A stretch of DNA of 64,000 nucleotides from Desulfofundulus australicus DSM 11792 (GCF_900129285.1 NZ_FQUW01000010.1:1-64000), one strand, 5' to 3'; positions 35,131 through 46,776 are shown, counted from the stretch's first letter. Numbers and translations: made by a program. The notes: generated from the letters alone by a model not told the origin.

Positions 35131-36513
35131 TAGTCTCCCGCTCTCGTGAACACCATGGCCGATCCCCTTCTCCAGGAGCACCTCCCGGGCCTCGGCCACC
35201 ATATAAAGCGAGCCGGTGATGCACACCAGCTCGTCCGGCCGGGCTAAAGATAAGGCCTTTTCCACGGCCCCGGCCACGGACTCGATGGTGTAAACTTCGG
35301 GCACATACCTGCGGGCCTCTTCAGCCAGGCGCTGCCAGTCACCGGCCCGGGGGCTGTTGGGACGGGTTACCACCACCGCCCGGGCCCGGGGAGCCAGCTC
35401 GGCCACCACCCTGCCCCGTTCCTTATCTCCCAGCATCCCGATGACCAGCACCACCTGCCTGCCGGGAAAATAATCGTCCCACGCCCTGGCCAGGCTGCGG
35501 GCGCCGTCGTGGTTGTGGGCACCGTCCAGGAGCACCAGGGGGCGGTGCCGGAAAATTTCCAGCCGCGCCGGCCAGTGAACCCCGGCCAGGCCCCGGTACA
35601 GGGCTTCCTCAGGGATGGAAAAACCCTGTTCCGCCAGCAGATCCAGCACTGCCACCGCCCCGGCGGCGTTGACCAGCTGGTGCCTGCCCAGCAGGGGGAT
35701 GAAGAGATGGCCATAGGTGCGGCACAGGCCCCGGACCGCCAGGTACTGCCCGCCCTGCCCGGCCTCCCCTCCGCCCGGCTCCCATAAAACAGTGCGGCAG
35801 GGGAAAGCCGGGTCAAAACCGGGACCGGCCATATCCTCCCCTTTTTCACCCACCAGCACCATGGGAGCACCTTTCTCCCGGCAGAACCGGACCATCACCT
35901 CCAGGGCTTCCCCCCGGCAGGCCGTTACCAGGGGAACGCCGGGCTTGATGATCCCGGCCTTAACCGTGGCAATTTCCCGGATGGTCCGGCCCAGGTAATC
36001 CATATGGTCCATGGCCACGTTGGTGATAACAGTGACCAGGGGCCTGGCCACCACATTGGTGGAATCAATGGCCCCCCCCAGCCCCACTTCGAGAACTAAA
36101 AAATCCACCTGCTCCTCGTCAAAATATTTGAAGGCCATGGCGGTGCTGACCTCAAATTCGGTGGGATGCTCATAACCCTGCGCCACCATGGCATCCAGGT
36201 GGGGCTTTAACTGACCAATTAATAGAGCCACCCGTTCGGGAGAAATCTGCACGCCGTCAATCTGGTAACGTTCCGTATAGGAATGCAGGTGGGGAGAGGT
36301 AAAGGTACCCGTGCGGTAACCGGCAGCGGTAAGCACCGAGGCCACCATGGCCACCGTGGAACCTTTACCGTTGGTCCCCCCAACGTGAACCACCCGCAGC
36401 CTGTCCTGGGGGTTACCCAGCCGGCGCAGCAGCTCCCTGATCCGGCCCAGGCCGAAATTCATCCCGAATTTGGTCAGGTTCTGCAAGTAGGTCAAAGCTT
36501 CCTCATAATTCAC
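35128..36513 (-). CDS. folC: Folylpolyglutamate / dihydrofolate synthase
   Basis: 461 residues from the GTG at 36513 (GAGGTG six bases upstream), which gives the normal start NYEEALTYLQNLTKFGMNFGL. ATP-dependent ligase adding glutamate to folates. Mur-ligase fold: HVGGTNGKGSTVAMVASVL P-loop near 40-60, ENxGLGGxxD-like VLEVGLGGAIDSTN, and DGAHNHDGARSL. Follows valS with 55 nt between, the usual valS-folC pair. Confidence 0.96.
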   Translation of the reverse strand: MNYEEALTYLQNLTKFGMNFGLGRIRELLRRLGNPQDRLRVVHVGGTNGKGSTVAMVASVLTAAGYRTGTFTSPHLHSYTERYQIDGVQISPERVALLIGQLKPHLDAMVAQGYEHPTEFEVSTAMAFKYFDEEQVDFLVLEVGLGGAIDSTNVVARPLVTVITNVAMDHMDYLGRTIREIATVKAGIIKPGVPLVTACRGEALEVMVRFCREKGAPMVLVGEKGEDMAGPGFDPAFPCRTVLWEPGGGEAGQGGQYLAVRGLCRTYGHLFIPLLGRHQLVNAAGAVAVLDLLAEQGFSIPEEALYRGLAGVHWPARLEIFRHRPLVLLDGAHNHDGARSLARAWDDYFPGRQVVLVIGMLGDKERGRVVAELAPRARAVVVTRPNSPRAGDWQRLAEEARRYVPEVYTIESVAGAVEKALSLARPDELVCITGSLYMVAEAREVLLEKGIGHGVHESGRL

Positions 36514-36568
36514 CGCTGTCACCTCGTAATGCAGGCCAGCCCGGGACATTATGCCATGGTTTTACTGC

Positions 36569-39217
36569 CTACACCTTTTCCAGCAGGGCCAGCCGTTCCC
36601 GGATGGCCGACGCCTTCCCGGCCAGCTCCCTGCCCCTGGAACGTTCTTTTTCCACCACTTCTGCCGGCGCCCTGTTCAGGAAACCGGCGTTACCCAGCTT
36701 GCCCTCCACCTTCCGGAGTTCTTTTTCCACTGCCGCTAGCTCTTTCTTCAGCCGGGCCAGCTCCCGGTCAATGTCAATGAGCCCGGCTAAAGGCATGTAA
36801 ATCTCCACCCCCCGGGCCACCCCATGGGCAGCCTGCGGGGGAACCCTGTCCAGTTCGGATTTTACCTGCACCCGGCAGCGGGCCAGCCCCTGGATGTAAG
36901 CGGAATGGCGCTGGAGCAAATCTCCCACGGGATCCCCGGCTGTCACCAGAATAACGTCTGCTGTCTTGCCCGGGGGAACGTTCATTTCGCTCCTGAGGTG
37001 CCGGATAGCCCGGATGATCTCCATAAGAACAGCCATTTCGGCCTCGGCTTCTTCATCCCTCAATTCGGGCTGGAACGCCGGCCAGGGAGCATACATGATG
37101 GTTTCCCCCCGGTGCGGAAGGCGCTGCCAGATTTCTTCGGTGATGAAGGGCATGAAGGGATGGAGCAGCTCCATGGTCCCCCGCAGCACCCGGGACAGCA
37201 CATCCTGGGCGCAGGCCCGGTCAACGGGATCCTGGCCGCGGTAAAGACGGGGTTTCACCAGCTCGATGTACCAGTCGCAAAACTCATTCCAGACGAACTC
37301 GTAGAGAACCCGGGCTGCTTCCCCGAGCTCGTAAGATTCCAGGAACCCGGTTACATCCCGCACGCAGGCCTGGTAGCGGCTCAGGATCCAGCGGTCGGCC
37401 AGGGTATAGGCCTCCCTTCCCGGAGCCGAAGCAGGATCGTAATCCTGCAGGTTCATCAGGGCAAAGCGGGAAGCGTTCCAGATCTTGTTGGCAAAATTCC
37501 TGGCTCCGTCCAGGCGCTCGAAGTGAAAGCGCAGGTCATTGCCGGGCGTGTTGCCGGTAACCAGCATAAAGCGCAGGCTGTCCGCCCCGTGACTTTCTAT
37601 AACGTCAATGGGGTCCACCCCGTTACCCAGGGACTTGCTCATCTTGCGCCCCAGGGCGTCCAGAACCAGGCCGTGGATAAACACCTCCCGGAAGGGTACA
37701 TCCCGCATGAAATGAAGGCCGCTCACAATCATCCGGGCCACCCAGAAGAAGATGATATCCCGGCCTGTCACCAGCACGGAAGTGGGGTAGTAATAGTCCA
37801 GTTCCGGCGTTTTTTCCGGCCAGCCCAGGGTGGAAAAGGGCCACAGGGCCGAAGAAAACCAGGTATCCAGCACGTCGGGATCCTGTTCTAAGTGCGTGCT
37901 GCCGCAGCGGGTACACTTCCCGGGAGGTTCTTTGGAGGCAATTACCTCCTCACAGTCCTGGCAGTACCACACCGGGATACGGTGCCCCCACCACAGCTGC
38001 CGGGAAATGCACCAGTCCCTGATGTTTTCCATCCAGTTCAGATATATTTTTGTAAACCGCTCCGGAATGAAGCGAATGCGTCCTTCCCTGACCGCCCGGA
38101 TGGCCGGTTCCGCCAGCGGTTTCATGCGCACAAACCACTGCCGGGACAGCATGGGCTCGATAACCGTGTTGCAGCGGTAGCAGTGCCCCACGGCGTGGCT
38201 GTGATCCTCCACCTTAACCAGGTAACCCTGCTCCTGCAAATCCCTGATGATCTTCTTGCGGCACTCCCAGCGGTCCAGGCCCCGGTAAGGGCCGGCTTCC
38301 TCATTCATCACCGCGTCCTTGTTGATCACCTGCACCCGGGGCAGGTTGTGCCGCCGCCCCACTTCAAAGTCGTTGGGATCATGAGCGGGCGTGATCTTCA
38401 CCGCCCCGGTACCAAAGGCGGGATCCACATACTCATCGGCAATGACGGGCATTTCCCGGCCCACGAGGGGCAGGATCAGGGTTCTGCCCACCAGGTGGCG
38501 GTAGCGTTCATCGTCCGGGTGAACGGCTACGGCCACGTCCCCCAGCATGGTTTCCGGCCGGGTGGTGGCTATGATGATGGCATCACGGCCGTCGCTGATG
38601 GGGTATTTGATGTAGTAAAGCTGCCCGGGCTTGTCCAGGTGCTCCACTTCAATATCAGATATGGTGGTCTGGCAGCGGGGACACCAGTTGACGATGTAAT
38701 AATCCCGGTAAATGAGGCCCTCCTCATACAGGCGCAGGAAAACCTCCTTCACCGCTTCCGAACACCCGGCATCCATGGTAAAGCGCTCCCGGTCCCAGTC
38801 GCAGGAGGCACCCAGCCGGCGCAGCTGGTGGGTTATGCGCCCCCCATACTGTTCCTTCCAGGCCCAGACCCGTTCCAGGAACTTCTCCCGGCCCAGATCG
38901 TACTTGCTCCTGCCCTCTTTCGCCAGATGTTCTTCCACCCTGGCCTGGGTGGCAATGCCCGCGTGGTCAGTACCGGGAAGCCACAGGGTATTGTAACCCT
39001 GCATGCGGCGCCAGCGGATCAGGATGTCCTGCAGGGTATTGTCCAGGGCATGCCCCATGTGCAGCTGCCCGGTGACATTGGGCGGGGGCATGACAATGGA
39101 AAAGGGTTTACGGGCATCAACTTCCGTATGGAAAAACTTGTTTTCCTCCCAGAAGCGGTACCACTTTTCTTCCACCGCCCCGGGGTCGTAAGTGGTAGGC
39201 ATATCAAACCGGGTCAT
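36569..39217 (-). CDS. valS: Valyl-tRNA synthetase
   Basis: 882 residues, ATG with GGAGAGG upstream. Class I synthetase: [16 protein letters not shown] (HIGH-type) near 45-55, [12 protein letters not shown] near 525, editing domain between them, tRNA anticodon-binding region after 600, and a C-terminal coiled coil (about 810-880) typical of ValS. A promoter lies only about 33-60 nt upstream, and there is no room for a T-box leader, though many Firmicutes control valS that way. Confidence 0.98.
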   Translation of the reverse strand: MTRFDMPTTYDPGAVEEKWYRFWEENKFFHTEVDARKPFSIVMPPPNVTGQLHMGHALDNTLQDILIRWRRMQGYNTLWLPGTDHAGIATQARVEEHLAKEGRSKYDLGREKFLERVWAWKEQYGGRITHQLRRLGASCDWDRERFTMDAGCSEAVKEVFLRLYEEGLIYRDYYIVNWCPRCQTTISDIEVEHLDKPGQLYYIKYPISDGRDAIIIATTRPETMLGDVAVAVHPDDERYRHLVGRTLILPLVGREMPVIADEYVDPAFGTGAVKITPAHDPNDFEVGRRHNLPRVQVINKDAVMNEEAGPYRGLDRWECRKKIIRDLQEQGYLVKVEDHSHAVGHCYRCNTVIEPMLSRQWFVRMKPLAEPAIRAVREGRIRFIPERFTKIYLNWMENIRDWCISRQLWWGHRIPVWYCQDCEEVIASKEPPGKCTRCGSTHLEQDPDVLDTWFSSALWPFSTLGWPEKTPELDYYYPTSVLVTGRDIIFFWVARMIVSGLHFMRDVPFREVFIHGLVLDALGRKMSKSLGNGVDPIDVIESHGADSLRFMLVTGNTPGNDLRFHFERLDGARNFANKIWNASRFALMNLQDYDPASAPGREAYTLADRWILSRYQACVRDVTGFLESYELGEAARVLYEFVWNEFCDWYIELVKPRLYRGQDPVDRACAQDVLSRVLRGTMELLHPFMPFITEEIWQRLPHRGETIMYAPWPAFQPELRDEEAEAEMAVLMEIIRAIRHLRSEMNVPPGKTADVILVTAGDPVGDLLQRHSAYIQGLARCRVQVKSELDRVPPQAAHGVARGVEIYMPLAGLIDIDRELARLKKELAAVEKELRKVEGKLGNAGFLNRAPAEVVEKERSRGRELAGKASAIRERLALLEKV

Positions 39218-39249
39218 CTTGCCTCTCCTTATCTCTATAGTCTGTGAAC

Positions 39250-39279
39250 ATTATAATGTGCTCTCCATTCTTTTAGCAA
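39250..39279 (-). promoter_or_regulatory. valS promoter
   Basis: TTGCTA (39279-39274), 18 nt, TATAAT (39255-39250) on the minus strand; expected start near 39243, about 25 nt before the ATG. No leader structure fits in that distance. Confidence 0.6.
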
Positions 39280-39342
39280 CATCCAGGTTAATTTCTGGCA
39301 TTAAATGCTAATCGTTAAATAGAATTAAAAGGAAAAACGATT

Positions 39343-40455
39343 TTGGAAAATATGGGGGTGTTGAGAGTGGGCAGGCCCAGGTTATTACTGCTGCTCCTGT
39401 TGGTTCTGAGCCTGGCCCTGGCAGCAGGGGTTGTTCTGGTGCAAAAGCTCGGCCAGCCGCAACCTGAAACCACGGTTATCCGGCTGGTGGAAGGCCCTCC
39501 TTCGGTGTATCACCTGCCCCATTACCTTGCCCTGGCCCTGGGCTTTTATAAAGAGCAGGGGCTGGAAGTGAGGTTGGAAAGCATGTCCACGGAACAAACA
39601 CTGCTACCCGCCCTGGCCCGGGAACGGGCCGATGTGGCCCTGGTGGGGCTGGAACAGGCCATTTACAGCCGGCTGGAAGGTTCTCCGGGCGACCTGGTGG
39701 CCTTTGCCGCCGTAACCCAGCGGGACAGCCATTTCCTCCTGGCCCGCCAGGCAAAAGAACCTTTTACCTGGACCTCGCTGAAGGATAAGGCCGTCATTGC
39801 CGGCTGGCCCGAAAGCAGGGAAACGGTACTCCTGGAAGGGCTCTTAAGGAAGAATGGCCTTGCTCCTTACCGGGAGGTGACCCTTTACACCAATATCCCG
39901 GCTACTTTACGCATAGGAGCTTTTTCCGCGGGTTCCGGCGATTTCATCCTCCTGCCCGAACCCCAGGCCTCAATGGTGGAAAATGCCGGTTCGGGCCGGG
40001 TGGTGGCCTCCCTGGGGAAGGAAACGGGCCCCCTGCCGGCAGCAGTTTATGTGGCCAGGGCGGGTTTTATCCGCAACAACCCCGTCACCCTGCAGCGCTT
40101 TACCAACGCCCTGTATAAAGCCCAGCTCTGGCTGGCCCATCAGAGCAGCCAGGAGGCTGCCCGGCTGGTCAAACCGTACTTCAAAGATGTAGATGAAAGT
40201 GTTCTCCTCCAGGCCATCGAGCGTTACCGCAAACAGAATACCTGGGCGGCCGGCCCGGTCATCGCTCCGGAAAGATTCAACTACCTCCTTGACCTGCTGG
40301 ATCAGGCCCGGGAAATACCCCGGAAGATCCCTCCGGAGCAAATGGTGAACAACCGGTTTGCCCGGACAGCCCTGGAAATGGTGGAATATGTACCCGAAAA
40401 GGAAAAGCCGCGCTGGCTGGAACGTTTGAAGCTCAATTTACCCAGCTTTCAATGA
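39343..40455 (+). CDS. Orphan ABC-type substrate-binding protein (SsuA/TauA/NMT1-like)
   Basis: 370 residues at most; start is TTG 39343, ATG 39352 or GTG 39367, and GTG 39367 has GGGGGTG at good spacing. Signal peptide or anchor (leucine-rich), then a type II periplasmic-binding fold: HYLALALGFYKEQGLEVRLE, ADVALVGLEQAIY, FILLPEPQASMVE. Relatives bind sulfonates, taurine, nitrate or thiamine precursors. No permease or ATPase gene is adjacent. Its 3' end overlaps the convergent engB gene by 23 nt. Confidence 0.82.
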   Translation: MENMGVLRVGRPRLLLLLLLVLSLALAAGVVLVQKLGQPQPETTVIRLVEGPPSVYHLPHYLALALGFYKEQGLEVRLESMSTEQTLLPALARERADVALVGLEQAIYSRLEGSPGDLVAFAAVTQRDSHFLLARQAKEPFTWTSLKDKAVIAGWPESRETVLLEGLLRKNGLAPYREVTLYTNIPATLRIGAFSAGSGDFILLPEPQASMVENAGSGRVVASLGKETGPLPAAVYVARAGFIRNNPVTLQRFTNALYKAQLWLAHQSSQEAARLVKPYFKDVDESVLLQAIERYRKQNTWAAGPVIAPERFNYLLDLLDQAREIPRKIPPEQMVNNRFARTALEMVEYVPEKEKPRWLERLKLNLPSFQ

Positions 40456-41017
40456 CGCGCCAGAGCTCTTCCCGCCCCTCGCGGGTGCGGGCAGAAAATT
40501 TAATTAAAAGGTCGTCCCCGCTTAAACCGAGAACCTGCCGGATTACCTGCAGCTGGCGCAGTCCCTGGCTCCGGGAAAGTTTATCCGCCTTGGTGGCCAC
40601 CACCACCGCAGGCAGGCCGTGATATTTCAGCCACTGGTAAAGCTGCACGTCCTGGACGGTGGGAGGGTGGCGCACGTCCACGAGCTGGAGCACCCCCCTT
40701 AACTCCGGGCGGTGAGTGAGGTAACCCTCGATCAGTGGCCCCCAGCCGGCCCGCATCTTTTCCGGCACCCGGGCAAAGCCGTACCCCGGCAGGTCCACCA
40801 GGTAAAACCTGTTGTTAATCAGGTAGAAATTCAGAGTACGGGTCCTGCCCGGGGTATTGCTGGTGCGGGCCAGGTTATGGCGGTTGACCAGGCAATTTAA
40901 AAGGGAAGACTTCCCTACATTGGAGCGCCCGGCCAGGGCAATTTCAGGCCTTCCCCCGGCCGGGCATTGTTTTAAATCGGCTACACTTTTAACAAATTGA
41001 GCAGAAACGATGTTCAT
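40433..41017 (-). CDS. engB: Ribosome-assembly GTPase EngB/YsxC
   Basis: 194 residues. GTPase motifs [12 protein letters not shown] (G1), [11 protein letters not shown] (G3) and ATKADK (G4). Needed for 50S maturation. Its ATG at 41017 lies inside the end of lon (29-nt overlap), so the two are translationally linked, as in Bacillus where lon-ysxC are adjacent. Its 3' end overlaps a convergent gene. Confidence 0.96.
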   Translation of the reverse strand: MNIVSAQFVKSVADLKQCPAGGRPEIALAGRSNVGKSSLLNCLVNRHNLARTSNTPGRTRTLNFYLINNRFYLVDLPGYGFARVPEKMRAGWGPLIEGYLTHRPELRGVLQLVDVRHPPTVQDVQLYQWLKYHGLPAVVVATKADKLSRSQGLRQLQVIRQVLGLSGDDLLIKFSARTREGREELWRVIESWVN

Positions 41018-43433
41018 GGATTGCGGAGGGATCCTCCTTAACCGGTATTACAGGCTGGTAGGAAACCTCTTCCACTTCCCCCGGGGAAGAACCCAGCTCG
41101 GCAGTTTCCGGCGCCTCTTCCTTGTCCAGGAGAGCAACCTGCAGAACCTCATCCATATGCTCCACCTCAATGAACTGCATCCTGTTCCTCACGTTGGCTG
41201 GTATTTCATCCAGCTCCTTGCGGTTATCCCGGGGCAGGATTACTGTGGTGATCCCCGCCCGGTGCGCGGCCAGTACCTTCTCCTTGATGCCGCCCACAGG
41301 CAGCACGCGCCCCCGCAGGGTAATTTCCCCGGTCATGGCCACATCATGACGCACCTTGCGCCCCGTAAAGGCCGAAGCCAGGGCACAGGCCATGGTAATA
41401 CCGGCCGAAGGCCCGTCCTTGGGAATGGCCCCCTCCGGAACATGGATGTGAATATCGCGCTTATCAAATATCTCCTCGTCGATACCCAGCTGGCTGGCCC
41501 GGCTGCGCACATAGCTGTAGCTGGCTTGAGCCGATTCCTTCATCACTTCACCCAGTTTACCCGTCAGGGTAAGGCGGCCGGTACCCCGGTAAATGGTAAC
41601 CTCGATGGCCAGGGTGTCTCCCCCGACCTCGGTCCAGGCCAGGCCGGTGGCCACACCCACCTGGTCCTCCTGTTCGGCCACCCCGTACCGGTACTTGGGT
41701 GTTCCCAGGTAATGCTCCAGGTTCTGCACGGTGATGCGAACCTTAGTAGCTTCCTCCGTAACAATCTGCCGGGCGGCCTTGCGGCAAAGGGCGGCTATCT
41801 GCCGCTCCAGGTTGCGGACCCCGCTTTCCCGGGTATATTCCCGGATCACCCGGCGCAGGGCTTTTTCTGAAATGCTGAACATTTCCGGGGTCAGCCCGTG
41901 CTCCTTCAACTGCTTGGGTATGAGGTGTCTTAAAGCAATCTGCACCTTTTCCTCTTCCGTATAACCGGAAATCTGGATCACTTCCATCCGGTCCAGAAGA
42001 GGACGCGGAATGTTGTGCTGGACATTGGCTGTGGTGATGAACAGGACGTTGGAAAGGTCAAAAGGCACCTCAATGTAGTGGTCGCTGAAACTGTTATTCT
42101 GCTCCGGGTCCAGCACCTCCAGCAGGGCCGCCGAAGGGTCACCCCGGAAGTCCATGCTCATCTTATCAATTTCATCCAGCAGGAATACCGGATTTTTAGA
42201 ACCGGCATTCCTCATCCCCTGAATTATCCTGCCCGGCAACGCCCCCACATATGTGCGGCGGTGGCCGCGGATTTCCGCTTCATCCCGCACACCGCCCAGG
42301 GAAATACGCACAAACTTGCGTTCCAGGGCCCGGGCAATGGAACGGCCAAGGGAGGTTTTACCAACTCCGGGCGGTCCCACAAAGCACAGGATGGGCCCCT
42401 TCAATTTCCTGGATAGCTTGCGGATGGCCAGGTATTCCAGAATCCGCTCCTTGACCTCGGTAAGACCGTAGTGGTCTTCATCCAGGATGGCTTCCGCAGC
42501 CTTGATATCCAGCCGGTCTCTGGTACTCTTGCTCCAGGGCAGGGCCAGCAACCAGTCCAGGTAATTGCGAATAACTGCCGATTCCGCCGCCATGGGTGGC
42601 ATTTTTTCCAGGCGCTCCACTTCTTTTAAGGCCTTTTCCTCAACTTCTTTGGGCAACCTGGCCTCGGCAATTTTCTCCCGGTATTCCTCACCTTCCGCCA
42701 TCCGCTCGTCTTTCTCACCCAGTTCCCGCTGGATGGCCTTCATCTGCTCCCGCAGGTAATATTCTTTCTGGGTTTTTTCCATCTGTTTGCGGACGCGGAT
42801 ATTAATCTTGCGCTCCAGCTCCACAATCTCCAGCTCCCTGGCCACCAGGGCGCACAGGCTTTCCAGCCGCTTGACGATATCCACGGCCTCCAGCACCTGC
42901 TGTTTTTCTTCAATGCGCAGGGGTAGATGGGAGGCAACAATATCGGCCAGCCGGCCCGGCTCCTCCAGGTTGACCACCGAAACCACTGTCTCCGGCGGGA
43001 TGCGCTTGGAGAGTTTTACATACTGCTCGAACTGGTGCACCAGGTTGCGCATCAGAGCCTCAATTTCAGGCGTTTTAACAAAGTTTTCGCTGTACTGCTC
43101 CACTTCCACCTTGAAGTAAGGTTCGTGGGCCAGGTAACGCCTGATAAAACCGCGAGCAAGACCTTCCACCAGCACCCGGATGGTGCCTCCGGGCAGCTTG
43201 AGAAGCTGCTTAACTTCTGCCACGCTACCAATCCGGTATATATCATCAACGCCAGGATCGTCAGTCTGAGCTTCTTTCTGGGTAGCCAGGAAAATAATGC
43301 GATCATTCATCATGGCCTGCTCAATGGCCTGCACTGACTTTTCCCTACCCACGTCGAGGTGGATGACCATGTAGGGAAAAACCAGAATCCCCCTTAGCGG
43401 CAGCAATGGTAAGACTTTTACTACCGGCTCCAT
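40989..43433 (-). CDS. lon: ATP-dependent protease Lon (LonA)
   Basis: 814 residues from the ATG at 43433 with GGAGGTG upstream. N-terminal substrate domain (about 8-205), AAA+ module with [15 protein letters not shown] and LLDEIDKM, and S16 protease domain with the Ser of [10 protein letters not shown] (about 675) and Lys of [14 protein letters not shown] (about 717). Quality-control protease. The C-terminal tail past the protease domain is about 40 residues long and runs into engB. Confidence 0.97.
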   Translation of the reverse strand: MEPVVKVLPLLPLRGILVFPYMVIHLDVGREKSVQAIEQAMMNDRIIFLATQKEAQTDDPGVDDIYRIGSVAEVKQLLKLPGGTIRVLVEGLARGFIRRYLAHEPYFKVEVEQYSENFVKTPEIEALMRNLVHQFEQYVKLSKRIPPETVVSVVNLEEPGRLADIVASHLPLRIEEKQQVLEAVDIVKRLESLCALVARELEIVELERKINIRVRKQMEKTQKEYYLREQMKAIQRELGEKDERMAEGEEYREKIAEARLPKEVEEKALKEVERLEKMPPMAAESAVIRNYLDWLLALPWSKSTRDRLDIKAAEAILDEDHYGLTEVKERILEYLAIRKLSRKLKGPILCFVGPPGVGKTSLGRSIARALERKFVRISLGGVRDEAEIRGHRRTYVGALPGRIIQGMRNAGSKNPVFLLDEIDKMSMDFRGDPSAALLEVLDPEQNNSFSDHYIEVPFDLSNVLFITTANVQHNIPRPLLDRMEVIQISGYTEEEKVQIALRHLIPKQLKEHGLTPEMFSISEKALRRVIREYTRESGVRNLERQIAALCRKAARQIVTEEATKVRITVQNLEHYLGTPKYRYGVAEQEDQVGVATGLAWTEVGGDTLAIEVTIYRGTGRLTLTGKLGEVMKESAQASYSYVRSRASQLGIDEEIFDKRDIHIHVPEGAIPKDGPSAGITMACALASAFTGRKVRHDVAMTGEITLRGRVLPVGGIKEKVLAAHRAGITTVILPRDNRKELDEIPANVRNRMQFIEVEHMDEVLQVALLDKEEAPETAELGSSPGEVEEVSYQPVIPVKEDPSAIHEHRFCSIC

Positions 43434-43533
43434 AGCTGCACCTCCTCTTCTATACAGGTTCTGCGTTCCGGCCAGATACATCACTATTTTAACATACACC
43501 CGGCATTACTGCCATAGCAATAAGTGGTGCCTG

Positions 43534-43563
43534 AAAAGAAGAACCCGGCGCATAAGCACCGGG
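43534..43563 (-). terminator. Terminator after lonB
   Basis: CCCGGTGC pairs with GCGCCGGG over a 4-nt loop, followed on the minus strand by TTCTTCTTTT. Confidence 0.7.
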
Positions 43564-43605
43564 CCGGGGCCCAACGTTCACTGAAAACTTGACGGGCGGA
43601 GAAGT

Positions 43606-45348
43606 TCAGCTCCCGGGACAATGGTTGGCCGGGAAACCGGAGGAAGAGGCCACCCCCGCCGCCACCAGCACTTCCCGCGGCGCCGGCAGGACACCCCTGG
43701 GGGAGGTCCCGGGTTGCTCCACCAGGGCCGCCTTGAGCACCTCTTCCAGCCTGTCCACCGGAACCACTTCCACATCCTCAAGGTCCCGGAAAAGCTCCTG
43801 ATAATTTTCCCGGGGGATGAAAACCTTCCTGGCCCCCGCCTGGCGGGCAGCCTCCACCTTGGGCACAATCCCCCCTACAGGCAGCACGAGACCACGGATG
43901 GAAACCTCGCCGGTCATGGCTACCCGGTTGTCCACCGGAATACCGGTAATGGCCGAGTAAACGGCCGTGGCCACAGCCACCCCGGCGGAAGGTCCATCCA
44001 CCGGAATGCCGCCGGGAAAATTCACGTGGATATCGTAGTCCCGGGGGTCCACACCGGTGGTGCGGCGTAAGACGGTGAGCACGTTTTCCACCGCCCCGCG
44101 GGCCATACTTTTACGGCGTATGGTCCGTCCCCGGCCGTTTACCTCTTCCTCGTCCACCACCCCGGTCACTATTACCCTGCCCTGGCCCCGGGGGGCAGGC
44201 AGGGCGTTGGCTTCAATCTCCAGAAGCGTCCCCATGTTGGGACCGTAAACGGCCAGGCCATTGACCAGGCCCACCTGGGGCTGGGAAGCCACTTTTTTTT
44301 CGGGCCGGGGACTGTACTGGCCGCTGTGAACCACCCATTCCACATCGGCCGCCCTGATCTGCTGGCGCCCCTCGGTGAGGGCAATGCCGGCGGCTATCTG
44401 CACAATGTTGACCGCCTCTCTACCATTGGTGGCGAATTTCTTGATCACCGCCAGCCCCCGCTCGTCCAGGGGAAAACCAACCTTGCGGGCGGCGTTGGCG
44501 GCAATAATTTCTATTTCATGGGGCAGCAGGGGGCGGAAAAAGATCTCCAGGCAGCGGGAGCGCAGCGCCGGGGGAATTTCCTCCGGGGTGCGGGTGGTAG
44601 CCCCCACCAGGCGGAAGTCCGCGGGCAGGCCGTTCTGAAAGATATCATGGATGTGACCGGGAATATTGGGATCCTCGGAATTATAATAGGCGCTCTCCAG
44701 AAGAACCCTGCGGTCCTCCATTACCTTGAGCAGCTTGTTCATCTGAATGGGGTGAAGTTCGCCTATTTCATCGATAAAAAGTATCCCCCCGTGGGCCCTG
44801 GTCACCGCACCCGGCTTGGGCTGGGGTATACCCGCCATGCCCATGGGCCCGGCCCCCTGGTAAATGGGATCGTGTACCGAACCAATCAGGGGATCGGCAA
44901 TTCCCCGCTCATCAAAGCGGGCGGTGGTGGCGTCCACCTCCACAAACTTCGCATTTTCTTTAAAAGGAGAGTGGGGATTTTTTTTGGCCTCCTCCAGCAC
45001 CAGCCTGGCGGCCGCTGTTTTGCCCACCCCGGGCGGGCCGTAAATAATGACGTGCTGGGGATTGGGCCCGCACAGGGCCGCCCGCAGGGAACGCAAACCT
45101 TCCTCCTGGCCGATAATTTCCTCAAATTTGCTGGGCCGGGTTTTTTCTGCCAGCGGCTCGGTAAGGGAAATGGACCGCAGCCGCTGCAGTTTCTCTATTT
45201 CTTTGCGGGATTCCCTTTCCACGGCCGTCCGGTTGCCCTGCTGGGCTTTCAAAAGGTTCCAGAAGTAAAGACCGATGATTACTCCGAAGAAAACCTGGAC
45301 AAAGGTAATAAAGCTGCCCAATCCCCCGGGAAATTCTGCCACGTTCAT
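43606..45348 (-). CDS. lonB: LonB-type membrane-anchored ATP-dependent protease
   Basis: 580 residues from the ATG at 45348; a GTG six bases further has better spacing from AAGGAGG. One N-terminal membrane helix (about 12-30) replaces the LonA substrate domain. AAA+ motifs [14 protein letters not shown] and GILFIDEIGELHP, protease Ser in VDGPSAGVA and Lys in GGIVPKVEAARQ. In Bacillus lonB is forespore-expressed and sits next to clpX and lon, exactly as here. Confidence 0.95.
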   Translation of the reverse strand: MNVAEFPGGLGSFITFVQVFFGVIIGLYFWNLLKAQQGNRTAVERESRKEIEKLQRLRSISLTEPLAEKTRPSKFEEIIGQEEGLRSLRAALCGPNPQHVIIYGPPGVGKTAAARLVLEEAKKNPHSPFKENAKFVEVDATTARFDERGIADPLIGSVHDPIYQGAGPMGMAGIPQPKPGAVTRAHGGILFIDEIGELHPIQMNKLLKVMEDRRVLLESAYYNSEDPNIPGHIHDIFQNGLPADFRLVGATTRTPEEIPPALRSRCLEIFFRPLLPHEIEIIAANAARKVGFPLDERGLAVIKKFATNGREAVNIVQIAAGIALTEGRQQIRAADVEWVVHSGQYSPRPEKKVASQPQVGLVNGLAVYGPNMGTLLEIEANALPAPRGQGRVIVTGVVDEEEVNGRGRTIRRKSMARGAVENVLTVLRRTTGVDPRDYDIHVNFPGGIPVDGPSAGVAVATAVYSAITGIPVDNRVAMTGEVSIRGLVLPVGGIVPKVEAARQAGARKVFIPRENYQELFRDLEDVEVVPVDRLEEVLKAALVEQPGTSPRGVLPAPREVLVAAGVASSSGFPANHCPGS

Positions 45349-45452
45349 GCCTCCTTGCCTTGTTTTCTGGCAGGATCTATTATTGCCCTTTTTATGCATC
45401 TAAAAACACCATTTCCAGCAGCCTGTCTTTTTAGCAGGTTTGAGCCCCCGTT

Positions 45453-45486
45453 AAAGAAAAAAGCGCACGTGCCGTAACGTGCGCTT
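45453..45486 (-). terminator. Terminator after clpX
   Basis: AAGCGCACGT and ACGTGCGCTT form a perfect 10-bp stem with a 6-nt loop, followed by TTTTCTTT on the minus strand. Confidence 0.85.
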
Positions 45487-45510
45487 CCCAGGTTTGCTCT
45501 ATACTCCGGT

Positions 45511-46761
45511 TCAGGCCGTTTCCTCTTTCTTTTTCTTGCGATCCATCGCCACCACGAGGGGTTTTTCCTTTTTCAGAATGGTTTCTTTGGTAATGATTAC
45601 CCTGGCAATATCTTCCCGGGAGGGAATCTCGTACATCACATCCAGCATGATGTCTTCCAGGATGGCCCGCAACCCCCGGGCACCGGTGTTGCGCTTGAGG
45701 GCCTCCTGGGCCACCGTTCGCAGGGCGTCGGGGTGGAACTCCAGGCTCACCCCGTCGAGCTCAAAGAGCTTCTCATACTGTTTGACCAGGGCATTCTTGG
45801 GCTCGGTCAGGATACGGATGAGCGCCTCTTCATCCAGGGCATCCAGGGTGACGATTATGGGCAGGCGGCCGACAAACTCGGGGATAAGACCGTACTTAAG
45901 CAGGTCTTCCGGCAGGATATGCCTTAAGATTTCTCCTATCTTCTGATCCCGCCTGCTCTGGATCTCGGCACCAAACCCCAGGCCCTTTTTCCCAATGCGG
46001 TTCTGGATAATTTTCTCGATGCCGTCAAAGGCACCGCCGCAGATAAACAGGATATTGGTGGTATCCAGCTGGATGAACTCCTGATGAGGATGCTTGCGCC
46101 CTCCCTGGGGCGGCACGCTGGCCACAGTACCCTCCAGGATTTTTAAAAGGGCCTGCTGCACACCCTCACCGGATACGTCCCGGGTTATGGACGGGTTCTC
46201 CGACTTGCGGGCGATCTTATCGATTTCGTCAATGTAAACGATGCCCTTTTCCGCCTTCTCCACATCATAGTCGGCTGCCTGGATGAGTTTTAACAGAATG
46301 TTTTCCACGTCCTCCCCCACATAACCGGCTTCGGTTAAGGACGTGGCATCGGCAATGGCAAAGGGAACATTGAGCAACCGCGCCAGGGTCTGGGCCAGCA
46401 GCGTTTTACCGCAGCCCGTGGGCCCCAGCATGATGATGTTGCTCTTCTGCAGTTCCACATCATCTATCTTGCCACCCAGGTTTATCCGCTTGTAGTGGTT
46501 GTAAACTGCCACGGCCAGGGTTTTCTTAGCCTGTTCCTGGCCGATGACATACTGATCGAGGATTTCCTTTATTTCCTTGGGCTTCGGGATATCACCCATA
46601 TCGAGCCCGAGGTCCTCGTTCAATTCTTCTTCAATAATTTCGTTGCAAAGCTCAATGCACTCATCACAAATATACACTCCGGGACCGGCCACCAGTTTCT
46701 TGACCTGGTCCTGGAGCTTACCGCAAAAGGAGCACTTGAGCTGACCTTTGTCGTTAAACAT
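45511..46761 (-). CDS. clpX: ClpX unfoldase subunit
   Basis: 416 residues. N-terminal zinc-binding dimer domain with CSFCGKLQ and [11 protein letters not shown]+ motifs [16 protein letters not shown] and [12 protein letters not shown], and the ClpP-docking IGF-type loop region (IGKKGLGFG). Unfolds and feeds proteins into ClpP; 15 nt after clpP, so cotranscribed. Confidence 0.98.
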   Translation of the reverse strand: MFNDKGQLKCSFCGKLQDQVKKLVAGPGVYICDECIELCNEIIEEELNEDLGLDMGDIPKPKEIKEILDQYVIGQEQAKKTLAVAVYNHYKRINLGGKIDDVELQKSNIIMLGPTGCGKTLLAQTLARLLNVPFAIADATSLTEAGYVGEDVENILLKLIQAADYDVEKAEKGIVYIDEIDKIARKSENPSITRDVSGEGVQQALLKILEGTVASVPPQGGRKHPHQEFIQLDTTNILFICGGAFDGIEKIIQNRIGKKGLGFGAEIQSRRDQKIGEILRHILPEDLLKYGLIPEFVGRLPIIVTLDALDEEALIRILTEPKNALVKQYEKLFELDGVSLEFHPDALRTVAQEALKRNTGARGLRAILEDIMLDVMYEIPSREDIARVIITKETILKKEKPLVVAMDRKKKKEETA

Positions 46762-46776
46762 TGTAAAACACCTCTT

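Noticed and set aside
37892-39247. 451-codon plus-strand frame opposite valS
   Set aside because: Antisense shadow of valS; no motif, no start signal.
39218-39342. T-box riboswitch upstream of valS
   Set aside because: The space between the -10 box and the start codon is too short and lacks the T-box sequence.
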